A stretch of DNA of 64,000 bases from Grimontia sedimenti (GTDB lineage Bacteria; Pseudomonadota; Gammaproteobacteria; Enterobacterales; Vibrionaceae). Position numbers and translations under genes: made by a program. The notes below the pieces were generated by a model. That model saw nothing but the letters and a program-made list of their open reading frames with translations. It did no database searches and was not told where the DNA came from. The stretch covers positions 62,001 to 126,000 of the forward strand of contig NZ_JAALDL010000006.1 of NCBI RefSeq assembly GCF_011045095.1. Reading direction: 5' to 3'. Positions 50,267 through 58,514 of the stretch are shown here, one piece after another (position 1 is the first letter of the stretch; each line of letters begins with the position of its first letter).

Positions 50267-50857
50267 TCAGGATCCGTCCAAATTCTTATCCACACTTTCT
50301 ATTGGGACATTTTGTCCCTCAGAATGAGACAAATTGTCCCCTAATTCCTCATGGGTACTTTTTGTCTCACCTTCTGGTAATTCCTTGAGACTGTCCTCAT
50401 TAACCGGTTGATCGCTTGGGGTTTCCTGAGCCAACGCTTCGTCTTCCGGCTTCTCCTCGGTTGCTTCTTCCAGCTTTTCCTTGGTCCACTTTCTCAAGGA
50501 TTCAGCCACTTCCGCACTGAGGTTGGCAGTTTTGGAGTAATCGAGGTCATAGTCGTTCATGCCATCAAGCACGTTGTAAGCATCACTGTGGAATAGCTTG
50601 CGAAGCGCCGCTTTCTTCACCTGTGAGGACACACCTTTCGCCAGGAATGCTGCAGCGGAATCCCCTTCTTTCAAGCGCTCAACGTCGTCCATGGACGGTG
50701 GAGGAAGCTCTGATTCTTCAGGCTCAGCCGTAGCCTCGGAGGCCACCAGCCCGGCATCGTCCTCAACCCACTCAGTCTCTGGCGGCTTCTCATCTTCGGC
50801 GCTGTTTTGTTCCTGCTTTCGCTTGGACCAACGGTGCAAAAAGGAATCAGTTGCCAC
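50267..50857 (-). CDS. DUF3306 protein of the formate dehydrogenase locus
   Basis: A 196-residue acidic protein starting VATDSFLHRWSKRKQEQ, followed by a conserved middle (VSSQVKKAALRKLFHSDAYNVLDGMNDYDLDYS) and a low-complexity Glu/Pro/Ser tail. It corresponds to the DUF3306 family found with FDH genes; the function is unknown. The start is GTG 50857 with GGAGG nearby, overlapping the DUF3305 stop by 11 bases; a longer frame upstream has no support. The variable tail encodes the tandem palindromes described separately. Confidence 0.78.
   Translation of the reverse strand: MATDSFLHRWSKRKQEQNSAEDEKPPETEWVEDDAGLVASEATAEPEESELPPPSMDDVERLKEGDSAAAFLAKGVSSQVKKAALRKLFHSDAYNVLDGMNDYDLDYSKTANLSAEVAESLRKWTKEKLEEATEEKPEDEALAQETPSDQPVNEDSLKELPEGETKSTHEELGDNLSHSEGQNVPIESVDKNLDGS
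50304..50368. promoter_or_regulatory. Tandem palindromes, possible enhancer for the sigma-54 activator
   Basis: GGGACATTTTGTCCC (50304-50318) is a perfect dyad around TTT. GAGACAAATTGTCCC (50326-50340) is a near-perfect dyad, centred 22 bases away (two helical turns). GGTACTTTTTGTCTC (50354-50368) is a poorer third copy (12 of 15). They lie inside the C-terminal codons of the DUF3306 gene, upstream of the sigma-54-like promoter, at the distance typical of NtrC-family binding sites. Confidence 0.55.
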
Positions 50858-51299
50858 TCGCCCTCCCCGCGCCTTTGCGCTTCTTCTTTCGTACTTCGAG
50901 CAGCTCGCCATGACGACCAATAAAGGCTTCCATCCAGGCTTGAACAGGTAATGGCATAGGCACAGACTGCACCAGATAATCGCCATCCATAAAGCTGGCT
51001 GCGTTGGTCTGCGATGCTGTAACTTTCAGGGGTTTTAGGGATTCATCGTCTTCGACTTCGAAGATAAAAAAGAGGTGGGGATCACGGGAACTGAGGTTAA
51101 ACCGATAGTCCGTGCGTTCGTCTTTAAATAGCTCTAAAGGCAAGGAAATCTGTTCCCCTGAACACTCTTCCTCCGTACGGGGCAGGTTCAGGTTCGCGAT
51201 AGACCAGCGCTTAGTTTTCCAGCGACCGACATCAACCTCTGTGGCTTCCAGGTCAAATTGCATTAGCCAGTATTGAGGGTCTTTTATTATTTTCGTCAC
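50847..51299 (-). CDS. DUF3305 protein of the formate dehydrogenase locus
   Basis: A 150-residue protein of the DUF3305 family, usually next to DUF3306 and FDH genes and of unknown function. Visible conserved parts are VDVGRWKTKRWSIANLNLP, DYRFNLSSRDPHLFFIFEVEDD and PVQAWMEAFIGRHGELLEVRKKKRKG. GTG start with AGGAG six bases upstream. First gene of the minus-strand series, divergent from fdhD, with a sigma-54-like sequence in the shared control region. Confidence 0.82.
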   Translation of the reverse strand: MTKIIKDPQYWLMQFDLEATEVDVGRWKTKRWSIANLNLPRTEEECSGEQISLPLELFKDERTDYRFNLSSRDPHLFFIFEVEDDESLKPLKVTASQTNAASFMDGDYLVQSVPMPLPVQAWMEAFIGRHGELLEVRKKKRKGAGRASGN

Positions 51300-51374
51300 A
51301 CATCACTCCTTGAGGTTCCAGGCTTCAAAAACGCTACCGCAGGCACGGAGAAGTCTGGTTTTCTAACCCCATGA

Positions 51375-51391
51375 AGCAAAACACATACCAG
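51375..51391 (-). promoter_or_regulatory. Sigma-54-like promoter toward DUF3305
   Basis: Minus strand CTGGTATGTGTTTTGCT keeps TGG and TTGCT with GG-N10-GC spacing; the CACG part is degenerate. It lies about 76 bases ahead of the DUF3305 start codon. Confidence 0.4.
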
Positions 51392-51412
51392 CGACCGGAT
51401 TGCTCTGCTGGC

Positions 51413-51429
51413 TTGGAACGGGAATTGCT
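51413..51429 (+). promoter_or_regulatory. Sigma-54-type promoter toward fdhD
   Basis: TTGGAACGGGAATTGCT matches YTGGCACGRNNNTTGCW at every defined position except one. It lies 61 bases ahead of the fdhD ATG. It is the best sigma-54 match I saw in the window. Confidence 0.65.
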
Positions 51430-51489
51430 AACTTTGCTGATGATGTTCAGTTTTCGTGTCTCTTACACACCCAAAAGGAAGCCGGGTAA

Positions 51490-52320
51490 ATGACCCAACC
51501 AAAAATTATTCAAACCCAGACCGACATTCCTCAAACCATTGATGTGACAGTGTTCGATGAGTATGGCGAACCCATGACCAAGCAAATTGCCTGCGAACGC
51601 GCCTTGACGGTTTATCTCAACTGGAAGGAAATCGTGACCCTGATGACCTTGGGTGCCCGCCCGGACATGCTGGTATTGGGGTATTTGAAAAACCAAGGGT
51701 TGATTAACGATGCCGACGCGCTGGATTCAGTCATCATCGATTGGGAAACCCAATCCGCTGCTGTGGTTACCGCAGAGCAAAACGACGATATCGGTGAGAC
51801 GCTTTCCAAGAAAACCGTCACATCGGGATGCGGTCAGGGCACCATGTTTGGCAACGTGATGAAAAAGCTCGAAGACCTAAAACTGCCCGAGCACCGCATT
51901 ACCCAATCTTCCCTGTATGGCCTGCTGGAAGCGCTCACTCACCATAATGACACCTACAAAGCGGCAGGCGCTGTTCACGGTTGTGCGGTATGTAAAGGCA
52001 CAGAAATTCTCTCTTTCGTCGAAGATATTGGCCGTCACAATGCAGTTGATACCCTGACAGGCGAGATGTGGTTGAAGGGAGAAACTGGCGAAGATAAAGT
52101 CTTCTACACCACAGGGCGGTTGACGTCAGAGATGGTGATTAAAGTGGCGCAAATGGGGATTCCTGTATTGCTCTCTCGCTCGGGCGTGACACAGATGGGT
52201 TATGACCTTGCAAAACAACTTGGCATTACCATGATTGCCCGCGCTAAAGGCCATCGTTTTCAAGTATTCAATGGCGCAGAGAACATCGCCTTCGATGTAA
52301 AATGTGGATCAGATGAGTGA
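51490..52320 (+). CDS. fdhD: Formate dehydrogenase accessory sulfurtransferase
   Basis: A 276-residue FdhD protein, which passes sulfur from cysteine desulfurase to the Mo/W-bis-pterin cofactor so that FDH becomes active. Landmarks: ERALTVYLNWKEIVTLMTLG near the start, the Cys motif TVTSGCGQGTMFGN (C114), GAVHGCAVC and FVEDIGRHNAVDTLTGEMW, TTGRLTSEMVIKVAQMGIP. In E. coli the active motif has two Cys (C121 and C124); here only C114 is in that loop and a second pair lies at 165/168. Overlaps the next gene by eight bases. Confidence 0.94.
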   Translation: MTQPKIIQTQTDIPQTIDVTVFDEYGEPMTKQIACERALTVYLNWKEIVTLMTLGARPDMLVLGYLKNQGLINDADALDSVIIDWETQSAAVVTAEQNDDIGETLSKKTVTSGCGQGTMFGNVMKKLEDLKLPEHRITQSSLYGLLEALTHHNDTYKAAGAVHGCAVCKGTEILSFVEDIGRHNAVDTLTGEMWLKGETGEDKVFYTTGRLTSEMVIKVAQMGIPVLLSRSGVTQMGYDLAKQLGITMIARAKGHRFQVFNGAENIAFDVKCGSDE

Positions 52321-53212
52321 ATTTCCGGAGTTCATGAATGCCCGTCAGGTTGCAGAGTATCTAGACCTGAACGAGAAGAAGGTCTACAGCCTGGCCAATG
52401 ATGGCGTGCTTCCGGCCACCAAGGTCACAGGCAAATGGCTTTTTCCAAAAAGCTTGCTTGACCGATGGCTGCTGGAATCCAGCCACAATGGCGTATTCAG
52501 TGACAGACTTTTGATTGCAGGCTCTGACGACCCTTTGTTGCAACACATTGTGAGCAAAATGGCGAACGCATTGGGAAGCACGGCATTGGTAGGCTACACC
52601 GCCACAGGCACCAAACAGGGATTGTCGATGCTGGAAAAAGGCCACGTCGATATCTGCGCGATTCATTGGGGAAATGCCGAGGAAGCCAAGCTCCGCCACC
52701 CTGCACTTATCCAACAATATGCCGGACACAAAAACTGGGTGTTACTCCATGCTTTCGAGCGCCAACAAGGTCTGATTGTTCGCCCTGAACTCGCCGAGCA
52801 ATTGAACGACCCGCACCATTTCACAGGAAAAGAATGGCGCTGGGCTGGTCGTCAAGGCGGCGCTGGCAGTGCTCGGGCGATGGAAGAATGGCTATTCAGA
52901 AACGGTATTACCACCAACATGCTCAATACGGTCACTGTATGTCTGAATGAGCGGGAATTAGGGTCTGCGATTGCACGGGGGGCGGCTGACATTGGATTTG
53001 GTAGCCAAAGTGCCGCGGGAGAATTTGGCCTTGCTTTTCATCCCATTGCTAATGAAGCCTTTGAATTGGTCATCCCGAAAAACATCTATTTCCGCTCTTT
53101 GGTTCAGCAGCTAATGCAACATCTGGATGACGAGGAGATCGTCAAACAAAGTGAGCAGTTCGGCGGTTACAACCTTCAACATGCTGGCAAGCAAATGTGG
53201 GCGGCTGGCTAA
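52313..53212 (+). CDS. One-component regulator: HTH plus periplasmic-binding-like domain
   Basis: A 299-residue protein. Residues about 5-55 form an excisionase/MerR-like winged helix (MNARQVAEYLDLNEKKVYSLANDGVLPATKVTGKWLF). Residues about 65-295 resemble a type-2 periplasmic binding domain (PBP_like_2), with GYTATGTKQGL, VDICAIHW and SARAMEEWL as ligand-loop-like sequences. No signal peptide, so it is cytoplasmic. This type of binding domain occurs in molybdate- and molybdopterin-related proteins. Its coupling to fdhD suggests it senses molybdate, tungstate or a cofactor and regulates FDH or tup genes. The start at ATG 52313 overlaps fdhD; ligand and targets unknown. Confidence 0.78.
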   Translation: MSEFPEFMNARQVAEYLDLNEKKVYSLANDGVLPATKVTGKWLFPKSLLDRWLLESSHNGVFSDRLLIAGSDDPLLQHIVSKMANALGSTALVGYTATGTKQGLSMLEKGHVDICAIHWGNAEEAKLRHPALIQQYAGHKNWVLLHAFERQQGLIVRPELAEQLNDPHHFTGKEWRWAGRQGGAGSARAMEEWLFRNGITTNMLNTVTVCLNERELGSAIARGAADIGFGSQSAAGEFGLAFHPIANEAFELVIPKNIYFRSLVQQLMQHLDDEEIVKQSEQFGGYNLQHAGKQMWAAG

Positions 53213-53230
53213 GCGCCCACATATTTACCC

Positions 53231-55267
53231 TTACTCCATCACCTGCAGCGAAGTGATTTCATCATCGGTCTGGATTTTCTCACGCAGATAAAGCGTGAAC
53301 GTAGTGCCTTCGCCAAGCTCAGATTCCACCTTAATCTCGCCGCCCAAACCGCTGACGATGCCATGGGTTACCGCAAGCCCAAGCCCAGTTCCTGAGCGGC
53401 GCGTGGTGAAGAAAGGGTCAAAGATTTTGGTGAGGTTTTCATTGGCAATGCCACAACCAAAGTCCTGCACAGAAATGGTCGCCCCGATGGGATTGCCGTT
53501 CTCATCTAACCAATCAGAAGAACGCACCACCAGCTTACCTCTGTCATTCATGGCATGAACGCCATTCATCTGCAGATTCACCAGTACCTGCAAAAGCTGA
53601 TGGCGGTTAATCTCCACACAACATTTGGCGTTTAGCTCTGTCACCACTTCCACATCAGATTTCTTGGTTCCCGAACGAACCAAAGTGACACTCTCTTCAA
53701 TCACTGGATTGACGTGCTGCCAGGTGATTTCATCCTGCACCCCACCCTGGCGGCTGTATTGGAGTAAGCTCCGGGTGATATTGCGAATACGGTCAATCTG
53801 CTCCAAGACCGCACTCATTTCTTCGGACACCAACGTCGCGTTTTTGCCCAACTCGTATTCCATTAACTCAATGTTGCCAAGGATCACCGCAGTCGGGTTA
53901 TTGATTTCGTGTGCAATCCCCGCTGTCAGCTCACCCAGAGCAGCAAGCTTCTCGTTTAGTAGCAGCTTACTTCGGGTTTGTTCTAACAAGGTGATGTTCT
54001 GGCGGAGTTCTTCGGTGGTTTCATGAAGACTGGCTGTCCGCTCTTTGACCTTGTCTTCCAGCTCCAAAGCATTCTGTCGAATGGCTTCATTTTGCTGCTT
54101 GAGCTGATCGAGCATGGTGTCGAACTGACGGGCAAGAATCGCGAGTTCATGCTGCGGGTCCAGCCCCAGCTTGCCAATGCGTGCATCCTGATCAAAGCGC
54201 ACCAGACGCACGACACGGTGAATACGCTCAATGGGCCGGAACAGGTCCTTCGCACCGCGATACACCAAAAACCCCGTCACGAACAAAGTCGCTAAAATGC
54301 CAAAGCCTAATTCCACCAAGTTAGTGAGGTAACGGGAGATCAATGGCCATTCGAGATAGCCCGTGTACAGCATGCCAATCACCCGGTTATTGAAGTCTCG
54401 GATTGGCTTGTACGCCGAGATGTACCAAGCATCATAAACGTAGGCACGGTTGACCCACACATCGCCATTTTCGAGTACGGATTTTCGCACTTCATCCGAA
54501 ACACGGGTACCAATAGCACGACCAAACTTGTTATCGGAATCGAGAGGCACATTAGTACTGACGCGGATATCGTCCATAAACAGGGTGACGGTTCCTACGC
54601 TGGCATCCGGCAGCGTGCCTTCTGGAAAAACAAGGTCACGAATTCTGTCCACCAGCTCAGTACTGTTATTCAGCAATATGCCGCCATCAATGATCCACTC
54701 TAGTTCGCCCGCCTCGTTGAAAAGAGGGAGTAAGCTTCGGCTGATCAATCCTCGGGATTCAATCACCTGCTCATTGAGAAGCGGAATCTCCGCACGTGAA
54801 GATAAGTCCGGCGTAATTGCTTCCAGTTCAATGTCCGACATCACCTGAAAGAAAGTGCGCTCGCGACCCTCGATTAAGGGCTGGCGTAATGTTAGCGGGA
54901 GTCTGTCTATCTGAGATGCCGGATACACGGCAAGAAAATCGACACCGTATTTATCCGCCCGGGATTGGGCCCATGAGAAAATACGTTTCGGGTCGCGCTC
55001 GATTTGTATTTGGAAATCGTAGGAGTCTGCGATGGCATTCAATTGCAGTCGCTGTTCGCGCTGTAACACTTCCATACTGTTACTGGCGACCGCAAGGTCA
55101 GCGTTCACACCCGCCAATGCGCTTTTCCAGGAATACGCCAAGGTCCAGTACATGGTAAGAGCAATCAGCGCAAGCAGAGTAATAATGATAGGAACAGATG
55201 TCAGCACCAAGAGGCGATAACGCACCATAGTGCGAAAACGCTGTCGCCATTTAGTGAACCATTTCAT
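53231..55267 (-). CDS. Membrane sensor histidine kinase of the FDH/tungstate locus
   Basis: A 678-residue kinase. One membrane helix at about 19-41, a periplasmic Cache-type sensory domain (about 45-310, with WYISAYKPI and MLYTGYLEW), a second helix about 315-336, HAMP and coiled coil (340-435), the phosphorylation site H453 in GELTAGIAHEINNPTAV, and an ATPase domain (LVNLQMNGVHAM, VQDFGCGI, GTGLGLAV). It is of the DctB/ZraS type that partners sigma-54 activators. The ATG follows the activator gene by 18 bases. A ligand such as formate or a metal oxyanion is possible but not shown. Confidence 0.9.
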   Translation of the reverse strand: MKWFTKWRQRFRTMVRYRLLVLTSVPIIITLLALIALTMYWTLAYSWKSALAGVNADLAVASNSMEVLQREQRLQLNAIADSYDFQIQIERDPKRIFSWAQSRADKYGVDFLAVYPASQIDRLPLTLRQPLIEGRERTFFQVMSDIELEAITPDLSSRAEIPLLNEQVIESRGLISRSLLPLFNEAGELEWIIDGGILLNNSTELVDRIRDLVFPEGTLPDASVGTVTLFMDDIRVSTNVPLDSDNKFGRAIGTRVSDEVRKSVLENGDVWVNRAYVYDAWYISAYKPIRDFNNRVIGMLYTGYLEWPLISRYLTNLVELGFGILATLFVTGFLVYRGAKDLFRPIERIHRVVRLVRFDQDARIGKLGLDPQHELAILARQFDTMLDQLKQQNEAIRQNALELEDKVKERTASLHETTEELRQNITLLEQTRSKLLLNEKLAALGELTAGIAHEINNPTAVILGNIELMEYELGKNATLVSEEMSAVLEQIDRIRNITRSLLQYSRQGGVQDEITWQHVNPVIEESVTLVRSGTKKSDVEVVTELNAKCCVEINRHQLLQVLVNLQMNGVHAMNDRGKLVVRSSDWLDENGNPIGATISVQDFGCGIANENLTKIFDPFFTTRRSGTGLGLAVTHGIVSGLGGEIKVESELGEGTTFTLYLREKIQTDDEITSLQVME

Positions 55268-55285
55268 CCGTTACGCTCCATCATT

Positions 55286-56665
55286 TCACTCGTCGTTCCA
55301 CTCTTTAAATTTTCGCTCCAATGTCTTTCTTGCAACGCCAAGTTGTCGCGCAGCGGCAGATTTATTGCCTTCGTGTGCATCGACGACTTTTTCGATGTGC
55401 GCGCGTTCTACGTCTTTTAATTGCCATTCTTGCGGATAGCCATCTTCGCAGATTGTCACGACTTGTGTTTCTCCGCTGGCGGAGGCTTTTGGCAATTCTC
55501 CGTCGCTCCAGTGTTGCAGATCTGGTTTGCCCAACAGTACCGCCCTTTCAACGGTGTTTTTGAGCTCACGAATGTTGCCCGGCCAGTCGTAGCCTTGCAT
55601 TGCAGTCAATTCTTCCGCTGACCACACCACAGGTTTCAAACCCATTTCCCGCGACAGTGTTTCGGAGAAATGATTGAGCAATAATCCGATATCTTCAGTA
55701 CGTTCTCGAAGCGGAGGTAATTCGACGGAAAGTACATTCAGACGATAGTAGAGATCTTTTCGAAATCGCCCTTCTTCCACTTCTTCCTGCAAGTTTCGGT
55801 TGGTCGCCGCGACAATACGCACATCCACTTGTACTTCCCGCTCGGCGCCGACGGGACGAATGGTTTTTTGTTCAAGAGTTCGGAGTAGAGAAGCCTGCAT
55901 CGGCAGTGGCATTTCACCGATTTCATCGAGGAAAAGCGTCCCTTTATCCGCAACCCTAAAGAGTCCATCCTTGCTCTTGCGCGCACCTGTAAATGCACCA
56001 GATACATGACCAAACAGTTCACTTTCCAAAAGCTCAGGTGCAATAGCACCACAGTTAAGCGGAACAAAAGGACCACTCCTCCCGCTTAATGAATGCAGTG
56101 CGCGTGCCACTAGCTCTTTACCAGTCCCTGACTCCCCTTCAATCAACACTGCTGCGGGTGAAGGAGCAAGGCGAGAGACCATCTCTCGCATCGCGAGGGT
56201 TTTTGGCGCATCTCCAATGATATCGACTGGAAACGAGCGGGCGACGTCGCGTTGCAGGGCGACATTGCGTCGCTCCATCATGCGTTTGTCGAGACAACGT
56301 TGAACCGACTGCAGCATTTGTTCAAGGTTGAAGGGTTTGAGAATAAAGTCGGAGGCGCCAGCGCGAAGGGCTTTGATGGCAGTTTCGAGTTCCGCATAAC
56401 CTGTCATGAAAATGATGTCGCTGCGACGCTCATCATCCGTGAAGGCTTCATGCCAATCGATACCAGATCGCCCGGGCAGGTTGATATCGACAATCAATAA
56501 GTCGAAATGATTGCGCTGTCTTAACCCTTCAGCTTCTTCCAATGAAGAGGCCGTTTCGACCTGAGTAAGCTTCTTGGAGAGTGCTTTATTTAAGATTGCG
56601 CGCATGCCGGGTTCGTCGTCGACGACAAGCGCGGAGAAACCGAATTGCTGTAATGCGTCCTTCAT
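55286..56665 (-). CDS. Sigma-54-dependent NtrC-family response regulator
   Basis: A 459-residue activator. Receiver domain with acidic pocket D16/D17, phospho-acceptor D60 (LLIVDINLPG) and K110; an AAA+ domain with Walker A GESGTGKE (177-184), the sigma-54 contact loop GAFTGA (223-228) and Walker B LFLDEIGE; a C-terminal Fis-type HTH (NKSAAARQLGVARKTLERKFKEW). It heads a two-gene operon with the kinase. Sigma-54-like promoters upstream of the FDH operon, fdhD and tupA make these its likely targets. No strong ribosome site is visible; a palindromic repeat copy lies 30 bases upstream. Confidence 0.93.
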   Translation of the reverse strand: MKDALQQFGFSALVVDDEPGMRAILNKALSKKLTQVETASSLEEAEGLRQRNHFDLLIVDINLPGRSGIDWHEAFTDDERRSDIIFMTGYAELETAIKALRAGASDFILKPFNLEQMLQSVQRCLDKRMMERRNVALQRDVARSFPVDIIGDAPKTLAMREMVSRLAPSPAAVLIEGESGTGKELVARALHSLSGRSGPFVPLNCGAIAPELLESELFGHVSGAFTGARKSKDGLFRVADKGTLFLDEIGEMPLPMQASLLRTLEQKTIRPVGAEREVQVDVRIVAATNRNLQEEVEEGRFRKDLYYRLNVLSVELPPLRERTEDIGLLLNHFSETLSREMGLKPVVWSAEELTAMQGYDWPGNIRELKNTVERAVLLGKPDLQHWSDGELPKASASGETQVVTICEDGYPQEWQLKDVERAHIEKVVDAHEGNKSAAARQLGVARKTLERKFKEWNDE

Positions 56666-56696
56666 TCAGTCAAAAGCCTTCGTATTCGTATCAGGT

Positions 56697-56733
56697 GTAC
56701 CCAAACAGCTTGAGGAATCAGCACGTTGGGTAT
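56697..56733. repeat. Interspersed palindromic repeat, copy 3
   Basis: GTACCCAAACAGCTTGAGG and ACGTTGGGTATG share both arms of copies 1 and 2, with a shorter, more diverged right arm. It lies between the response-regulator gene and tupA, so it could sit in a promoter or 5' leader. Confidence 0.5.
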
Positions 56734-56898
56734 GTATCGATAGCATACCGATTCAAACATCATACATGCGACATTTTGACTCAGTCCAACAAAGCCTTAA
56801 ATGAATCATGTATATAAAGCTGGTCATCAGATCGCAGAACTGTGACGAACCTATTTAATTTTCAATTATTTATGCGCTTAAATGCACGCGCTCAATTT

Positions 56899-56915
56899 TT
56901 GGCATTTTTGTTGCA
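56899..56915 (+). promoter_or_regulatory. Sigma-54-like promoter toward tupA
   Basis: TTGGCATTTTTGTTGCA keeps YTGGCA and TTGCA with GG-N10-GC spacing; the CG of the -24 block is replaced by TT. It lies about 80 bases upstream of the tupA ATG. Confidence 0.5.
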
Positions 56916-56995
56916 GTGTCCACAATTCGCCCCATCCCTAGTGGGCGAGGTAACACCTTAAAACAAGAAAAGCAATCAAACGTCAGGAAGACATA

Positions 56996-57805
56996 ATGAA
57001 ATCCATAAAAATCTCGAATCTATTTGCGCTCATCACTTTCTTAACACTTTCCTTAACGGCAAATGCCGCGGAGCTCATCAGACTGGCCACTACCACCAGT
57101 ACTTATCACTCAGGATTACTGGAGTATCTGTTACCAGAGTTTAAAAAAGACACTGGTTACGAAGTCCAGATCCTTGCTGCTGGCACAGGTAAAGCACTAA
57201 AAATGGGAGAAAATGGCGATGTCGATTTGGTCATGACGCATGCGCCAAATGCTGAAGCTAAATTTGTCGACAAAGGTTTTGGCGTTCTGCCTCGCGGCCT
57301 GATGTATAACGATTTCGTTTTGGTTGGCCCATTGTCCGACCCTGCAGGTGTAAAAGGCGGGAAAGACGTCGCCGCCGCATTTAATGAGATTGCGGCGAAA
57401 AATGCTGATTTTATCTCCCGCGGTGATGACTCAGGTACCAATAAGAAAGAGCTGCTTCTATGGGAAGAGGCTGGTCAACGTCCTGAATTTGGCGCTTATA
57501 AAGCAGTCGGCCAAGGCATGGGGCCAACGTTGACCATGGCGAATGAAATGCAGGGCTACACACTGACTGACCGTGGTACCTGGTTAGCGTATGAAAGCAA
57601 GCTGGATATGGAAGTGTTGGTGGAAGGCGACAAGCGTCTTTTTAACCCTTACCAAGTGATTTTGATTAACCCAAGCCGTTACCCAGACATGAACTACGAA
57701 GGGGCGAAGGTCTTCAGTGATTGGCTGGTGAATCCAAAGGCTCAAGCCATGATTAATGGCTTTAAAGTGAACGGCCAACAACTATTCGTGGCGGATGCTG
57801 GCTAA
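56996..57805 (+). CDS. tupA: Tungstate-binding periplasmic protein
   Basis: A 269-residue solute-binding protein: signal peptide about 1-24 (ending TANA), then ELIRLATTTSTYHSGLLEYL with the TTTS motif of TupA proteins, and FISRGDDSGTNKKEL, which contacts the oxyanion in relatives. TupA binds tungstate with high selectivity over molybdate. It heads an operon with tupB, tupC, mobA and mobB-moeA. Molybdate or vanadate cannot be excluded from sequence, but ModA proteins lack these motifs. Confidence 0.9.
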   Translation: MKSIKISNLFALITFLTLSLTANAAELIRLATTTSTYHSGLLEYLLPEFKKDTGYEVQILAAGTGKALKMGENGDVDLVMTHAPNAEAKFVDKGFGVLPRGLMYNDFVLVGPLSDPAGVKGGKDVAAAFNEIAAKNADFISRGDDSGTNKKELLLWEEAGQRPEFGAYKAVGQGMGPTLTMANEMQGYTLTDRGTWLAYESKLDMEVLVEGDKRLFNPYQVILINPSRYPDMNYEGAKVFSDWLVNPKAQAMINGFKVNGQQLFVADAG

Positions 57806-58506
57806 TGGATATGCTGGAAACAACCCGACAGGCAGTTACCTTGCTGTTTAGTGGCGATACAACACTATGGGGTATTGTCGGGGTATCGTTTTCCGTATCG
57901 CTATTTGCTATCGGGCTGGTGATTTTACCCGCCCTTCTCATCAGCTTTGCACTTGCGTACTGGGATATTCCCGGTAAATGGGTGGTGCTGTCATTGGTTA
58001 ACACCCTTCAATCTGTTCCTACCGTGGTCATCGGCCTACTGCTGTATATGATGCTTTCACGAGCTGGCCCAATGGGCGACTGGAAAATGCTCTTTACCCA
58101 AAAAGCCATGATCCTCGGACAGATTTTAATTGCGATGCCGATCTTGATCGCCATGATGCACGCCGCCTTTCAAAACAGCGATCGCCGCGCTTGGGAAACC
58201 GCCTACACGCTGGGCGCTTCTATCCCCCGCGCCATGCTGACACTGATGTGGGAAATTCGCTTCCCATTGCTGGCAGCTGTCATCACAGCATTTAGCCGAA
58301 TTATCACGGAAGTGGGTTGTTCCATGATGGTCGGCGGCAATATTTTGAATTACACAAGAAACATCCCCACGGCCATTGCGCTTGAAACGTCAAAAGGGGC
58401 TTTTGCTCAAGGCGTTGCGCTGGGCATGGTTTTGTTGATCCTCGCGCTGACGATGAATTTTTTCATTAGTTACGCGCGTGGTAACGGTCACCTGAGAACA
58501 AGTTAG
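57805..58506 (+). CDS. tupB: Tungstate ABC transporter permease
   Basis: A 233-residue permease with about five to six helices and an EAA-like loop (ETAYTLGASIPRAMLTLMWEIRFPLL). It overlaps tupA by one base (TAATG) and precedes the ATPase gene. The GCSMMVGGNILNYTRNIPTAIALETSKG segment is typical of TupB. Confidence 0.92.
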   Translation: MDMLETTRQAVTLLFSGDTTLWGIVGVSFSVSLFAIGLVILPALLISFALAYWDIPGKWVVLSLVNTLQSVPTVVIGLLLYMMLSRAGPMGDWKMLFTQKAMILGQILIAMPILIAMMHAAFQNSDRRAWETAYTLGASIPRAMLTLMWEIRFPLLAAVITAFSRIITEVGCSMMVGGNILNYTRNIPTAIALETSKGAFAQGVALGMVLLILALTMNFFISYARGNGHLRTS

Positions 58507-58514
58507 GGGCAAGG

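Larger units (their letters stand above)
56666..56995. other. Divergent control region response regulator / tupA
   Basis: Non-coding. It contains repeat copy 3 (56697-56733), a weak match to the tandem palindromes (GCGACATTTTGACTC, 56768-56782), a sigma-54-like promoter (56899-56915) and a short G/C dyad around 56930-56950 (CCCATCCCTAGTGGGCG). No small gene seen. Confidence 0.5.
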
